This document shows positions 33,564 to 42,910 of a DNA stretch of 64,000 bases, piece after piece. The notes under the pieces were generated by a model. The model made no database searches. It saw nothing but the letters and a program-made list of their open reading frames with translations, and had not been told where the DNA came from. The DNA is from UBA1447 sp964627535 (lineage in GTDB: Bacteria; Bacillota; Clostridia; Oscillospirales; Acutalibacteraceae): positions 1 through 64,000 of the forward strand of contig CAZVJW010000003.1 in the NCBI GenBank assembly GCA_964627535.1, read 5' to 3'. A program made the position numbers and the translations under genes. Every line of letters begins with the position of its first letter. Position 1 is the first letter of the stretch.

Positions 33564-35027
33564 TCAAATTCCGGCTTTCACCAGAAATTCAAAGACCTTG
33601 AACCCGGAATCAACCGCGAGATGCGTTCCGAGGCCTTCTCCCGCAACATCGTTGCCGACAAAAAACAAGCCGTCTACCGGGCTTTTAAATTCAGGTCTGG
33701 TTTTACCGGCTTGGCCGACCGCAATCGCAACGCCATAGGATTCGCCGCCCTGCCCATCAAAGATGCTGTCATTTCCGAAAGCCGGAACATCAGCAGGGCT
33801 CATAATCTCCTTGGAAATAATGTGGTTATATAAATCGGGAACAATTTTTTTTGTTCTTGCTTCGACATAGTCAAGGTATGGCTGCACATCAATAGCGGGG
33901 TCCGGCGCGCATGACATGCAGGAATAAATAATCTGCTGGTCTTTAGGCGCCATATTCGGATAAAACGAGGTTGTTCCGATATAGATGTAATTATGCTTTG
34001 GCTTTTTTTCGCCGCGTGTCATGCGCTCAAACTCCTCATACGTTTCAACACAGCCCTCGGGATAGTAAACCATCATGACATGGTCAAGAACCGGGGCGTC
34101 AACAAAATATCTGTATCCAACGCAGGCAAGATTGCTTTGCAACTCTTTTATCCGTTTTACATACGAGGGTTCGAAATGCTCTTCGCCGGCAAGCTTCAGC
34201 ACGCTCTGGCGAATTCCGGCGCTGCTGACTACTGTGGGTGCGAAATATTTTTCTCCGCTCTCGGTAGTGATTCCACTCACCTTGCCGCCGGCTATATCAA
34301 TGGAGGCGACGCGGGTATTCATCAGCATTTTTCCGCCGTTTTCCTCGACAGCGGATGCCATTACTTCAAAGAAATGACCGATTCCTCCCTCATAATAACG
34401 CCCGCCGTTGTTCTTTGCCGCCTCCTGAAAGATTTTTATCATCTCTGCCGCGGGCACTTTATCGGAAGACATTTCATAGACACCCTCGCCAAAACTTGAA
34501 AGTATGTATGTATAAACCGATTTCGGCATGGGTTTAAGGCTGTTCATAAAATCCATAGCGGAAATGTCATAGAGTTTTTCAATATCGTCAGGTTTCATTT
34601 GAGCAAGCTTGGCAAGAACCTTGATTGTCTGCAGCAGAGATTTAATATCATACAATTTGACACCCAGCATTTTCAGCATTTTGGGAATGGAATCGCCCAT
34701 ATTCCAGCTTCGTACAACGCCGTTTTCATCCTCATAGCAGATGACACCGATGTCTCCGAATTCCTTGCCGATGATGAGATTGACATCGTTTTCTTTCCCG
34801 AGCGTTTTTGAAAGTTTCTCATAAAGAGAGTTGAAAGAGGGCACGCAGTTAATCGGAAACATTTCGTATTTGAATCCGTTCTTCTGAACTGTCAGCATTC
34901 TGCCGCCCGGAGAAGGGTTTTTATCAACAAGAAGTACTTTTTTGCCTTTGTTTGCAAGTAAACTTGCCGCCGTTGTGCCACCGGGCCCTGCACCGATAAC
35001 GATAACATCGTAATGAGTGTCCGCCAT
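33564..35027 (-). CDS. FAD-dependent phytoene desaturase-like oxidoreductase
   Basis: A 487-residue flavoprotein of the NAD(P)/FAD-dependent oxidoreductase family. The N-terminal dinucleotide fold DVIVIGAGPGGTTAASLLAN (residues 7-26) is followed by LLVDKNPSPGGRM. The C-terminal FAD block is VDGLFFVGNDVAGEGLGTHL. These ends are typical of CrtI/retinol-saturase relatives that desaturate or isomerise lipophilic substrates. GGAGGCAATG precedes the start. The upstream P-type ATPase gene ends 16 bases before, so the two are probably cotranscribed. No carotenoid genes are present, so the substrate is open. Confidence 0.82.
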   Translation of the reverse strand: MADTHYDVIVIGAGPGGTTAASLLANKGKKVLLVDKNPSPGGRMLTVQKNGFKYEMFPINCVPSFNSLYEKLSKTLGKENDVNLIIGKEFGDIGVICYEDENGVVRSWNMGDSIPKMLKMLGVKLYDIKSLLQTIKVLAKLAQMKPDDIEKLYDISAMDFMNSLKPMPKSVYTYILSSFGEGVYEMSSDKVPAAEMIKIFQEAAKNNGGRYYEGGIGHFFEVMASAVEENGGKMLMNTRVASIDIAGGKVSGITTESGEKYFAPTVVSSAGIRQSVLKLAGEEHFEPSYVKRIKELQSNLACVGYRYFVDAPVLDHVMMVYYPEGCVETYEEFERMTRGEKKPKHNYIYIGTTSFYPNMAPKDQQIIYSCMSCAPDPAIDVQPYLDYVEARTKKIVPDLYNHIISKEIMSPADVPAFGNDSIFDGQGGESYGVAIAVGQAGKTRPEFKSPVDGLFFVGNDVAGEGLGTHLAVDSGFKVFEFLVKAGI

Positions 35028-35043
35028 TTCATTGCCTCCATTT

Positions 35044-37476
35044 TTATTTATTTTCCTTTAAAAGCATTATTTTCCCTACGCAGAAACGGTAGAAAACCGC
35101 AAGCTTTTCAAGTGCTACAGTGAACAGCCACATCACGGAAGGAGTCAGCAGAAGGAATACGGCCAGCACAAGCATGCTGCCGAAACTGAGATGAGAAAGC
35201 GTAAACAGCCAAGGTGTGAAAATTAAAAATCCAACGAATAGCAGCACAAGCCCGCCAAGCAGCGCAAAGTCCTTCCAATTAAGCGGCCGGCAGACGCGCC
35301 ATATCATAATAAAGCCGACCGCAGTGACAAGAAAAGCCGTAATTGTGGAAAGCTCGCCGCTGTCCAGCGAAAACGCTGCATCAAACAGTACCACGCCGAT
35401 AACAATCACCAGATCCGTAAGCGCAGCAGGCAAAGCACGGTAAATAACATTGACAAGAAAGTTTCCCCGTACAAGGTTCGTATTCGGCTCGAGAGAAAGG
35501 ATAAAGGACGGGATTCCGATGGTTATCATGCTGATGAGCGAGAGCTGCGACGGAGTCAGCGGGTAAGCGAAAACAGCTGATATTGAAATAATCGCGAGAA
35601 TGAAGGAAAAAATATTTTTCACAAGGAAAAGCGCTGACGAGCGCTCTATGTTGTTAATAACGCGCCGTCCTTCAGCAACAACCAGCGGCATTGAATCAAA
35701 ATCGGATCCAAGCATGACCAGATGGGATACTTGCGAAGCGACCTCGCTGCCCGATGCCATCGCAATGCTGCAGTCCGCCGCTTTGAGCGCAAGCACATCG
35801 TTCACACCGTCGCCGGTCATGGCCACCGTATGCCCCGCTTTTTGCAATGCGTATATAAGCTGTCGCTTTTGCACAGGGGAGACACGGCCGAATACGGTGT
35901 ACATGATTGCTGCATCGGCAAGTTTTTTGTTTGTATCAAGAGTTGATGCGTCAATGCAGCGGTCGGCATTGAATATGCCTGCCTTTTCGGCTGCGACCGC
36001 GACCGTTGTCGGGTTGTCGCCCGAAATCACTTTTATTTCCACACCCTGTTCTGAAAAATAATTAAAAGTGCTTTTAGCCGTCGGTCGTATCGGATTATCG
36101 AGCATAACCAGCGCGATGGGTGTAACGGTGTCAAGTGTGTCGCCGTCAAGACTGCCGCACCTGACAAGAATCAGAACCCGGCTGCCTGTTGCTGTAAAAG
36201 TTTCTATTGTCTCGCGGTAATTGAAATATTGGACGCGTAATACAAATTCGGGGGCTCCGAGCGCATAGTTTTCACCCGGTCCGAAAGACACCGCACTATA
36301 TTTTGCGGTTGAGGAAAATGCTTTCAGCTTTTCCGTCTTTCGCGGCGAAACACCCGTAAATTGTGCTTTCAGGGCTTGCATAGTTGAATTGTCCGCCGCC
36401 ATATCTTTAACAAAATCGGCAAGCAGAAGTTCTATACTATCCAAACTCAGTTCTGTTGTTTCAAGCGGTTCAACTCCGGTGACTTCCATGCTGTTTTCTG
36501 TTATGGTGCCCGTTTTATCAACGCAAAGCACATCAACGCGCGCTAACGTCTCGATGCATTTCAGGTCGTGTACCAGCGTTTTTTTCTTAGAAAGTCTCAC
36601 AACACTAACCGCGAGTGCAACGCTCACAAGCAGATAAAGCCCTTCCGGAATCATACCTATCAGTGCGGCTGTGGTGTTTTCAACACCTGCTTTCGTTGTA
36701 AGGTGCAGGATATTGGTCTGCTGCCTGTATAACAGGATGCCTACGGGTATAATCGCGATGCCGATAATCTGAAGGAGCCTTGTTAACGCTTTCATCATGC
36801 CGGTTTGTTTGCGTTTTTTATTTTTTTTTGCTTCAATAGTCAGCTTGGCAACGAAGGAGTCGGCCCCCACTTTTTCAAGCCTTGCCCTGCATTCACCGGA
36901 AACGACAAAGCTGCCTGAAATAAGACTGTCTCCCTTCAGCTTTGATATGTCGTCGGACTCACCTGTTATAAGCGATTCGTTTACCTGAACCTCACCGTCG
37001 AGTACGGCACCGTCGGCGTAAATCTGATTGCCTGTTTTAAAGACCACAATATCATCAAGAACGATTTTATCGGTCGGCAGGCTGACAACCACACCGTCCC
37101 GTACTGCGGCCGCCTTCGGAGCGGAAAGCAGAACAAGTTTGTCCAGTGTCCTTTTTGCGTTGAGTTCCTGTATAATCCCTATCAGCGTATTAATAACAAT
37201 AACAACAAGGAACAACAGATTTTGATAGGAACCCACACTTAAAATAGCTGCTGCAAGGACAAAAAACATCAGATTGAAATAAGTGAACATATTACCGGCG
37301 ATAATCTGCGGAACTGTTTTGGTAGGGGAATCGACAGATTTGTTGTTAAGCCCCGCAGCTATCCGCTGTGCAGCCTGTTCACGGGTAAGACCATACTCCG
37401 GCAATGCACGAACCCGCGCGGGCATTGGTGCCTGCACGGAATCGGTTTTGTTTTTTTGAATAATATTAAATTTCAT
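35044..37476 (-). CDS. Cation-transporting P-type ATPase
   Basis: An 810-residue P-type ATPase in the membrane. Features in order are four N-terminal membrane segments in two pairs, the actuator motif LITGESDD, the ion-pathway segment GMIPEGLYLLVSVA, the phosphorylation motif DKTGTITENS, the hinge TGDGVNDVLALKAAD, and six C-terminal membrane segments. The PEGL ion motif and absence of N-terminal metal-binding domains resemble the CtpE-like Ca2+/Mg2+-type group rather than copper pumps; specificity is inference. The start at 37476 follows GGAGAAC. A promoter lies at 37514-37542. Confidence 0.88.
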   Translation of the reverse strand: MKFNIIQKNKTDSVQAPMPARVRALPEYGLTREQAAQRIAAGLNNKSVDSPTKTVPQIIAGNMFTYFNLMFFVLAAAILSVGSYQNLLFLVVIVINTLIGIIQELNAKRTLDKLVLLSAPKAAAVRDGVVVSLPTDKIVLDDIVVFKTGNQIYADGAVLDGEVQVNESLITGESDDISKLKGDSLISGSFVVSGECRARLEKVGADSFVAKLTIEAKKNKKRKQTGMMKALTRLLQIIGIAIIPVGILLYRQQTNILHLTTKAGVENTTAALIGMIPEGLYLLVSVALAVSVVRLSKKKTLVHDLKCIETLARVDVLCVDKTGTITENSMEVTGVEPLETTELSLDSIELLLADFVKDMAADNSTMQALKAQFTGVSPRKTEKLKAFSSTAKYSAVSFGPGENYALGAPEFVLRVQYFNYRETIETFTATGSRVLILVRCGSLDGDTLDTVTPIALVMLDNPIRPTAKSTFNYFSEQGVEIKVISGDNPTTVAVAAEKAGIFNADRCIDASTLDTNKKLADAAIMYTVFGRVSPVQKRQLIYALQKAGHTVAMTGDGVNDVLALKAADCSIAMASGSEVASQVSHLVMLGSDFDSMPLVVAEGRRVINNIERSSALFLVKNIFSFILAIISISAVFAYPLTPSQLSLISMITIGIPSFILSLEPNTNLVRGNFLVNVIYRALPAALTDLVIVIGVVLFDAAFSLDSGELSTITAFLVTAVGFIMIWRVCRPLNWKDFALLGGLVLLFVGFLIFTPWLFTLSHLSFGSMLVLAVFLLLTPSVMWLFTVALEKLAVFYRFCVGKIMLLKENK

Positions 37477-37513
37477 ATATATTGTTCTCCGGTTTGTCTG
37501 TCATATGCATTGA

Positions 37514-37542
37514 AGTATACTCTCAGAACGCTTTGAATGCAA
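37514..37542 (-). promoter_or_regulatory. Promoter of the P-type ATPase/oxidoreductase unit
   Basis: Minus strand: TTGCAT (37537-37542), 17-base spacer, TATACT (37514-37519). Confidence 0.6.
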
Positions 37543-37562
37543 CCGGACAAATAAAAAATGAA

Positions 37563-37591
37563 TTGATTTTAAAACTTGGATAGAATAATAT
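37563..37591 (+). promoter_or_regulatory. Promoter of the ceramidase-like/DegT unit
   Basis: TTGATT (37563-37568), 17-base spacer, TAATAT (37586-37591). The first gene starts at 37659 after AAAGGGAG. Confidence 0.5.
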
Positions 37592-37658
37592 ATAAGAGAT
37601 AAATACATTTTTTTATATGTCCGGTATTTGTTGAGCAAAGTGAAAGGGAGAAAGACAA

Positions 37659-38960
37659 ATGAACGGTTTTAAAGCAGGAGCGGGCAGGGAAATCATCACG
37701 CCGGCAATCGGCGCAAGGCTTTACGGATACACGCTTGATGTTTTTGCCAAATCGGTCAATGACGATTTAACCGCGACCGCGATAGCTTTAGAATATAAAG
37801 GTGTAAAAGCGGTGTTGATTTCTGCAACGGTCTGCCTGATCAATAATGAACTAAGTGACGAAATCAGAAACAAGGTTTCCGAAAAAACAAAAATACCCGC
37901 TTCGAACATCATTTTATCTGCGACACATACCCATTCCGGCCCCTGTACGGCGGGTAACACCGGCTGGGGAGAGCTGGACAGAAAATACTGCGACGGTATT
38001 TTCATCCCCAAAATCATAAGCGCCGTGAAAACATCCCTGAAAAACCTCGAGCCGGCGGTGCTCGGCACGGGAACTGTTAAAAGCGAAATCGGCATCAACC
38101 GCAGGCAGCTGAACAATGACAACCGGGTCAGCCACGGGCAAAACCCCTGGGGGTGTTACGATCCGAATTTAACAGTTCTGAGTTTTCGGAACATGAAAGG
38201 TGAGCCGGTTGCGAACATCATTCATTATGGCGCGCATTGCACCGCTTCGGGCAAAAACACAGAGATAACCCGGGACTGGGCAGGTGTGATGATAGACACA
38301 CTGGAAACGGAGAGCGGCGCGGTAACGGCATTTTTCAACGGCGCCGAGGGGGATGTGGGGCCTCGGCTTGCCAACGGCTTAACCGTCGGAAATATCGAAG
38401 CGGCGATGGAACACGGCAAAAAGGCCGCAAAAGACGCGGTCAAGGCTTATAAAAGAATCGGTGCATACTCGCCTGCAACGCTCGAATGCTTAACCGGTGA
38501 CATAAGGCTTCCTTTTGCCCCGGTAATGCCGCTGAAAGAGGCAAAGAAGAAACTTGCCGCCTTTAAAGGTGAAAAGCATATAAACCTTTCGGGCAGGACA
38601 TTCGAATATCTCAGCGCCGTTGTTGAAGCCTACAAGCACGGCTTGCCGGAGGAAACGCATTTTGTATTGGGGCAGACAATCGTTAAAATCGGCCCGGCGG
38701 TTTTTATTCCGTTCCCTTTCGAAGTCTTTTCGGAAGTATCCCTGAGGCTTCGTCAATACAGCATCTGCCCGCATACCCTGATGCTCGGCTGCACCAACGG
38801 CAACAACGGCTACTTGCCTTCGCAGGATCAGCTGTGCCGGGGCGGCTACGAAATCGAAATGTTCCGCACCTCGGGTGTTTTGACTTTGGCGGAGGATACG
38901 GATTACCATATAATTTCAGAAAACTTAAAGATCATGGAGGCAAGTGAATGTATAGAATAG
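37659..38960 (+). CDS. Neutral/alkaline ceramidase N-domain-like hydrolase
   Basis: A 433-residue protein matching the neutral/alkaline non-lysosomal ceramidase N-terminal domain. Blocks are AGAGREIITPAIGARLYGY at the start, the Zn-site SATHTHSGP near residue 87, NIIHYGAHCTASG near 187 and FFNGAEGDVGPR near 226. In bacteria many stand-alone members are uncharacterised amidases, not proven ceramidases. No signal peptide is visible. It overlaps the next gene, a DegT-type aminotransferase, by 13 bases. The pair may build or break down an N-acylated or amino-sugar compound (inference). Confidence 0.82.
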   Translation: MNGFKAGAGREIITPAIGARLYGYTLDVFAKSVNDDLTATAIALEYKGVKAVLISATVCLINNELSDEIRNKVSEKTKIPASNIILSATHTHSGPCTAGNTGWGELDRKYCDGIFIPKIISAVKTSLKNLEPAVLGTGTVKSEIGINRRQLNNDNRVSHGQNPWGCYDPNLTVLSFRNMKGEPVANIIHYGAHCTASGKNTEITRDWAGVMIDTLETESGAVTAFFNGAEGDVGPRLANGLTVGNIEAAMEHGKKAAKDAVKAYKRIGAYSPATLECLTGDIRLPFAPVMPLKEAKKKLAAFKGEKHINLSGRTFEYLSAVVEAYKHGLPEETHFVLGQTIVKIGPAVFIPFPFEVFSEVSLRLRQYSICPHTLMLGCTNGNNGYLPSQDQLCRGGYEIEMFRTSGVLTLAEDTDYHIISENLKIMEASECIE

Positions 38961-40114
38961 GGCAGGAGGAAATCAACGCCGTCGGCAGGGTCATTCGGTC
39001 AAGAGATTTGTTCAAGTGCAACAACGGGCTGCAGGAAACGATGCACTGCGAGCAGGAACTCAAAAAGAAATTCGGCTGCAAAAACGCGATACTGATGACA
39101 TCGGGCAAGGCAGCTTTAATTTCCGCGCTGATCGGCTGCGGAGTCGGACCCGGCGATGAGGTTATTTTGCCGGCCTACACTTATATTGCCTCGGCCATGG
39201 CAGTCTTGGCGACAGGCGCCATCCCCGTCATCGCGGAAGTTGACGAAACATGCACCATCGACCCGGCCGATGTCGAAAAGAAGGTGAGCAAATACACAAA
39301 AGCGGTAATGCCCGTTAACATTCAGGGCTTTCCCTGCAACATGGACGCGCTTATGGCGCTGGCTGAAAAATACAGTTTTAAAATAGTCGAGGATGCCTGC
39401 CAGGCTGACGGCGGTTCCTATAAAGGCAGAAGGCTCGGCTCAATCGGGGACGCCGGCGCATTAAGTTTCAACCAGTTTAAAATTATCAGTGCGGGAGAGG
39501 GCGGCGCCTTGCTGACAAATGACAGAACCGTTTACGAGCGAGCCTTTATTTACCATGACAGCAGCGCCATAGCCTATTTTGGCGGCCAGCTTGATGAAAT
39601 AACGGAACCCCAGTTCTGCGGCGCCGAATACCGGACGAATGAAATCGCCGCTGCTATTCTGCGCGAGCAACTGAAAAAGCTTGACGGCATCCTGCGCGAT
39701 TTAAGGAAGAATAAAAAGAAAATCATGAGCGCGCTCAAAAAAGATTTTACTTTCATCCCTTCGAACGACATCGCCGGCGACTGCGGCACGACTATTGCCT
39801 TCGCTTTCAAAACGGAGGAACAGGCACGGAAATTTTCACAATCGGAAGGCGTCAGCGGCACGCTCCCCATCGACACCGGCAAGCATGTCTATACCCATTG
39901 GACGCCCGTTTTGGAAAAGCGCGGCGCGTTCAATCCGCTTATGGACCCGTTCAACATGAAGGAGAATAAGAACCTGAACCATCACTATTCACCGGATATG
40001 TGCCCGAAGACTTTGGATATCCTTTCAAGGACGGTCTATGTCGGCGTCAATCCCGACTGGACCCCGGAAGATATCGAAAAAGTCGTCAGCGCCTGCAAAA
40101 AAGCAAAGCCCTGA
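38948..40114 (+). CDS. DegT/DnrJ/EryC1/StrS family aminotransferase
   Basis: A 388-residue PLP-dependent enzyme of the DegT/DnrJ/EryC1/StrS family, which aminates keto-sugars. TSGKAALISALIGCGVGPGD (near 51-70), VIAEVDETCTIDP, VEDACQADGGSYKGRRLGS and SFNQFKIISAGEGGALLTN with the probable Schiff-base Lys in FKIIS are diagnostic. ATG 38948 lies inside the end of the ceramidase-like gene, with ATGGAGG upstream, so the two are translationally coupled. A role in making an amino-sugar or amino-cyclitol is likely; nucleotide-sugar genes are not in view. Confidence 0.87.
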   Translation: MYRIGQEEINAVGRVIRSRDLFKCNNGLQETMHCEQELKKKFGCKNAILMTSGKAALISALIGCGVGPGDEVILPAYTYIASAMAVLATGAIPVIAEVDETCTIDPADVEKKVSKYTKAVMPVNIQGFPCNMDALMALAEKYSFKIVEDACQADGGSYKGRRLGSIGDAGALSFNQFKIISAGEGGALLTNDRTVYERAFIYHDSSAIAYFGGQLDEITEPQFCGAEYRTNEIAAAILREQLKKLDGILRDLRKNKKKIMSALKKDFTFIPSNDIAGDCGTTIAFAFKTEEQARKFSQSEGVSGTLPIDTGKHVYTHWTPVLEKRGAFNPLMDPFNMKENKNLNHHYSPDMCPKTLDILSRTVYVGVNPDWTPEDIEKVVSACKKAKP

Positions 40115-40182
40115 AATGTTGACAACCGGATGCTTGGATGTTAACCTTGAAAGGCAATTTAATAAAAATGGAGGACAAGGAA

Positions 40183-41598
40183 ATGAAAAGACGGAACAGA
40201 GTTTTGTGCGTGGTTCTGGCAGTTACTTTATTATTCTCATCGCTGACTTTCGGCTCATCCGCCGCGGACGCGGGGTATTCGTTGACGCCGGAGCAATGGG
40301 CGGCTTACTGGAATACCGTCAAGGATAGCAACACACTGGTCTCTCTGTCGCCCGGTTCGGATGAAAGCCAAATGAACTTCTGCTGGCACTCCGATTTGTT
40401 CAAAGGGAAACCCTGTGTCAAAGTCAGCAAATCGGCAAACATGGCCTCGGCGATGATTTTCTACGGTACCGTCGATTTTGCCGAGAACCTGAAGCAGAGA
40501 GTCAACAGGGTTACCGCTTACGGACTTGAGGAAAACACAGCTTATTACTATATCTATTCAACAGGTAAGGACTTCAGCGAGCCGGTTTCATTCAAAACAC
40601 ACGCCGGCGATGAATTCAAGTTGATGTTTGTTTCGGATATCCAATGCAACGGCGAAACGGCTGAAGCCGTTGCTCCTTCGGCGGTCATGTGGCAAAAAAC
40701 ACTTTCGTCTGCTCTTGATAAAAATACGGATATCAGTTTTGTCATCGCGACGGGAGACAATGCAAACTCAGGATTAGCTCAGGAGTGGACGGCGACGCTT
40801 TCTCCGCCCGCGCTGAGAAGTCTGCCTCTCGCGACCTGTGTCGGCAATCACGATATGAACACGCTCCTTTACAGCCGTTATGTCAACAATCCGAACACTT
40901 TTCCGGGCAGAACGCCCAACCCTACCGGGAACGGTTACTGGTTCACTTACGGCGATGTTCTGTTCATATCATATAACGCCAACAAAAAAAATATTGCGGA
41001 CCAGTATACCTTGACCCAAGCCGCCGTGAACGCGAACCCGGATGCCAAATGGCGCGTCGCCATGATGCATCAAGATATTTACGGAACAGACGGGCATGCG
41101 GACAACAGCCATAACAAAGATAACTATATTCTGCAAAATGTCTACGGAACTCTTTTTGACGAATATTGTATCGACCTTGTCCTGGCCGGGCATGACCATG
41201 TTTATGGGCGCTCCTATTATATGTATAACAACAAGACGGTGGAGAACGAAGGTTACGCCCAAGGCAGCGTAACGAACCCCGAAGGAACGGTCTATTTCAC
41301 CGCCTCAGCCGCGGCGGGAAAAAGCAGAATAGCCGAAGAACCCTATGTTTACTCCTGGCTGGCCTATTCCTATCCTTATACGAACATCCCCATTTATTCA
41401 ACAATCGAGTTTACGGACAGCGAATGCCTGATAGAATCATTCGTTTCGGATTCGGGCGAGCAGGTCGACACCTTCAAAATTACGAAGACAGAGAATAGAT
41501 TTGAGGACTGCAAGCCTTCGGGCGTAATCGCATATATATTTGAAGTGCTCACAAGTATTGATTTCTTTGCGTACCTTTTCGGCAAGCTGCCGGTCTAA
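40183..41598 (+). CDS. Secreted purple acid phosphatase-like metallophosphoesterase
   Basis: A 471-residue exported phosphoesterase. Residues 1-26 form a signal peptide (basic MKRRNR, hydrophobic core, GSSAADA). A fibronectin-like N-terminal domain with AYGLEENTAYYYIYSTG resembles purple acid phosphatases. The catalytic domain shows FVSDIQC, IATGDNANS, VGNHDMN, MMHQDIYG and LAGHDHVYGRSY. ATG 40183 is preferred because GGAGG at 40170-40174 is 8 bases upstream; the frame opens at 40138 without good context. It follows the DegT gene in the same direction and may belong to that unit. Confidence 0.85.
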   Translation: MKRRNRVLCVVLAVTLLFSSLTFGSSAADAGYSLTPEQWAAYWNTVKDSNTLVSLSPGSDESQMNFCWHSDLFKGKPCVKVSKSANMASAMIFYGTVDFAENLKQRVNRVTAYGLEENTAYYYIYSTGKDFSEPVSFKTHAGDEFKLMFVSDIQCNGETAEAVAPSAVMWQKTLSSALDKNTDISFVIATGDNANSGLAQEWTATLSPPALRSLPLATCVGNHDMNTLLYSRYVNNPNTFPGRTPNPTGNGYWFTYGDVLFISYNANKKNIADQYTLTQAAVNANPDAKWRVAMMHQDIYGTDGHADNSHNKDNYILQNVYGTLFDEYCIDLVLAGHDHVYGRSYYMYNNKTVENEGYAQGSVTNPEGTVYFTASAAAGKSRIAEEPYVYSWLAYSYPYTNIPIYSTIEFTDSECLIESFVSDSGEQVDTFKITKTENRFEDCKPSGVIAYIFEVLTSIDFFAYLFGKLPV

Positions 41599-41655
41599 GC
41601 GAATGATTAAATCCGCTGAGGTGCAAAAAGTTAAAATCGTTTTAGGAGCAAATCT

Positions 41656-42840
41656 ATGACTCAAAAACTATATGATCTGGACAGCCGTTTACAGAACTTT
41701 GAGGCAAAAGTGATTTCCTGCGCAGCAGGGGACGGCAGGTATGAAATAATTTTAGATCAAACGGCTTTCTTCCCGGAGGGCGGCGGGCAGCCGGCGGACA
41801 CCGGTACGCTGAACGGTGTCGCCGTGACGGATGTGAGGGAAACGCAGCTGGGAATCATCCACTATGCTGCTGCGGAAATTCCTGCCGGAACCGCCGTGAC
41901 AGGGCAGATAGATTGGGATAAACGATTCCGCCGCATGCAGAACCACACGGGTGAGCATATCATCTCCGGATTAGTGTATAAGCTTTATGGCTTTAATAAT
42001 GTCGGGTTTCATTTGGGAAGCGGGGATGTCACGGTTGATTTTGACGGCTTTCTGAGCCGTGAAGACCTCGAAAAAATCGAACTTTCAGCAAATGATGCCG
42101 TCATTAAAAACACCCCGGTTAAGGGTGAAATCCTTATGCGCGGGGAGCTGGAACAAATAGAATACCGGAGCAAAATTGAGTTAGCCGACAGCCTTCGCAT
42201 TGTAACAGTCGAAGGGGTTGACCGCTGTGCCTGCTGCGCGCCGCATGTTTCCTTTACGGGGGAAGTAGGCATTATAAAACTGCTGGACTCCATGCGGTAC
42301 AAAGGCGGTGTGCGCATACATATGTTATGCGGATTTGATGCGCTGGCGGACTATCATGAAAAATACAGGAGCGTTGCGGCGATTTCTGCCGCGCTTTCCG
42401 CGAAACAGCCGGAAGTGGCCGAAGCAGTTGAAAGATTAAGAGCCGAATTGGTGCAGGCGAAAAACGAGACTTTTGCAATCAGGCAGCACCTACTGGATAT
42501 GATAATTGAAGGATTGAAGCCTGCAGAAGGCAATCTCTGCCTGTTCGAACCGGCATTGGACACGGTTAGCCTGCGCAAGCTGGTTAACGCGGGTACGGAG
42601 CTTTGCGGGGGCATATGCGCGGCGTTTTCCGGCAATGACGAGGCCGGATATCAATATGTAATCGGCAGTAAAACCGTTGACCTGCGGACAGCCGCCAAGG
42701 AGATAAACGATGCGATAGGCGGAAAGGGAGGGGGCTCCTACGAAATGATTCAAGGCAGCGCTTCGGGTACGAAAGACGAAATTGAGGAATATTTTCGCGC
42801 CTCTAAAAACCCCATGAATTCAATCCGAATTAACCGATAA
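41656..42840 (+). CDS. alaX: Alanyl-tRNA editing protein (AlaX-L type)
   Basis: A 394-residue free-standing editing factor that removes Ser or Gly mis-attached to tRNA-Ala. The N-terminal part resembles the AlaRS editing region (FFPEGGGQPADTG at residues 36-48). The zinc site is formed by NHTGEH (96-101) and CACCAPHV. The C-terminal DHHA1-like domain reads YQYVIGSKTVDLRTAAKEIN and GGKGGGSYEMIQGSA. The presence of the C-terminal domain makes it the long AlaX form. AGGAGCAAATCT precedes the ATG. A strong terminator follows. Confidence 0.9.
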   Translation: MTQKLYDLDSRLQNFEAKVISCAAGDGRYEIILDQTAFFPEGGGQPADTGTLNGVAVTDVRETQLGIIHYAAAEIPAGTAVTGQIDWDKRFRRMQNHTGEHIISGLVYKLYGFNNVGFHLGSGDVTVDFDGFLSREDLEKIELSANDAVIKNTPVKGEILMRGELEQIEYRSKIELADSLRIVTVEGVDRCACCAPHVSFTGEVGIIKLLDSMRYKGGVRIHMLCGFDALADYHEKYRSVAAISAALSAKQPEVAEAVERLRAELVQAKNETFAIRQHLLDMIIEGLKPAEGNLCLFEPALDTVSLRKLVNAGTELCGGICAAFSGNDEAGYQYVIGSKTVDLRTAAKEINDAIGGKGGGSYEMIQGSASGTKDEIEEYFRASKNPMNSIRINR

Positions 42841-42854
42841 ATCCTACCGTAAAA

Positions 42855-42892
42855 ATAAATGGCGTGTCTCCAACCGGAGACACGCCATTTAT
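42855..42892. terminator. Bidirectional terminator
   Basis: A perfect 17-bp stem, ATAAATGGCGTGTCTCC with GGAGACACGCCATTTAT, lies between the convergent alaX and transporter genes. Confidence 0.85.
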
Positions 42893-42910
42893 GAATAACA
42901 CTGTAATGGT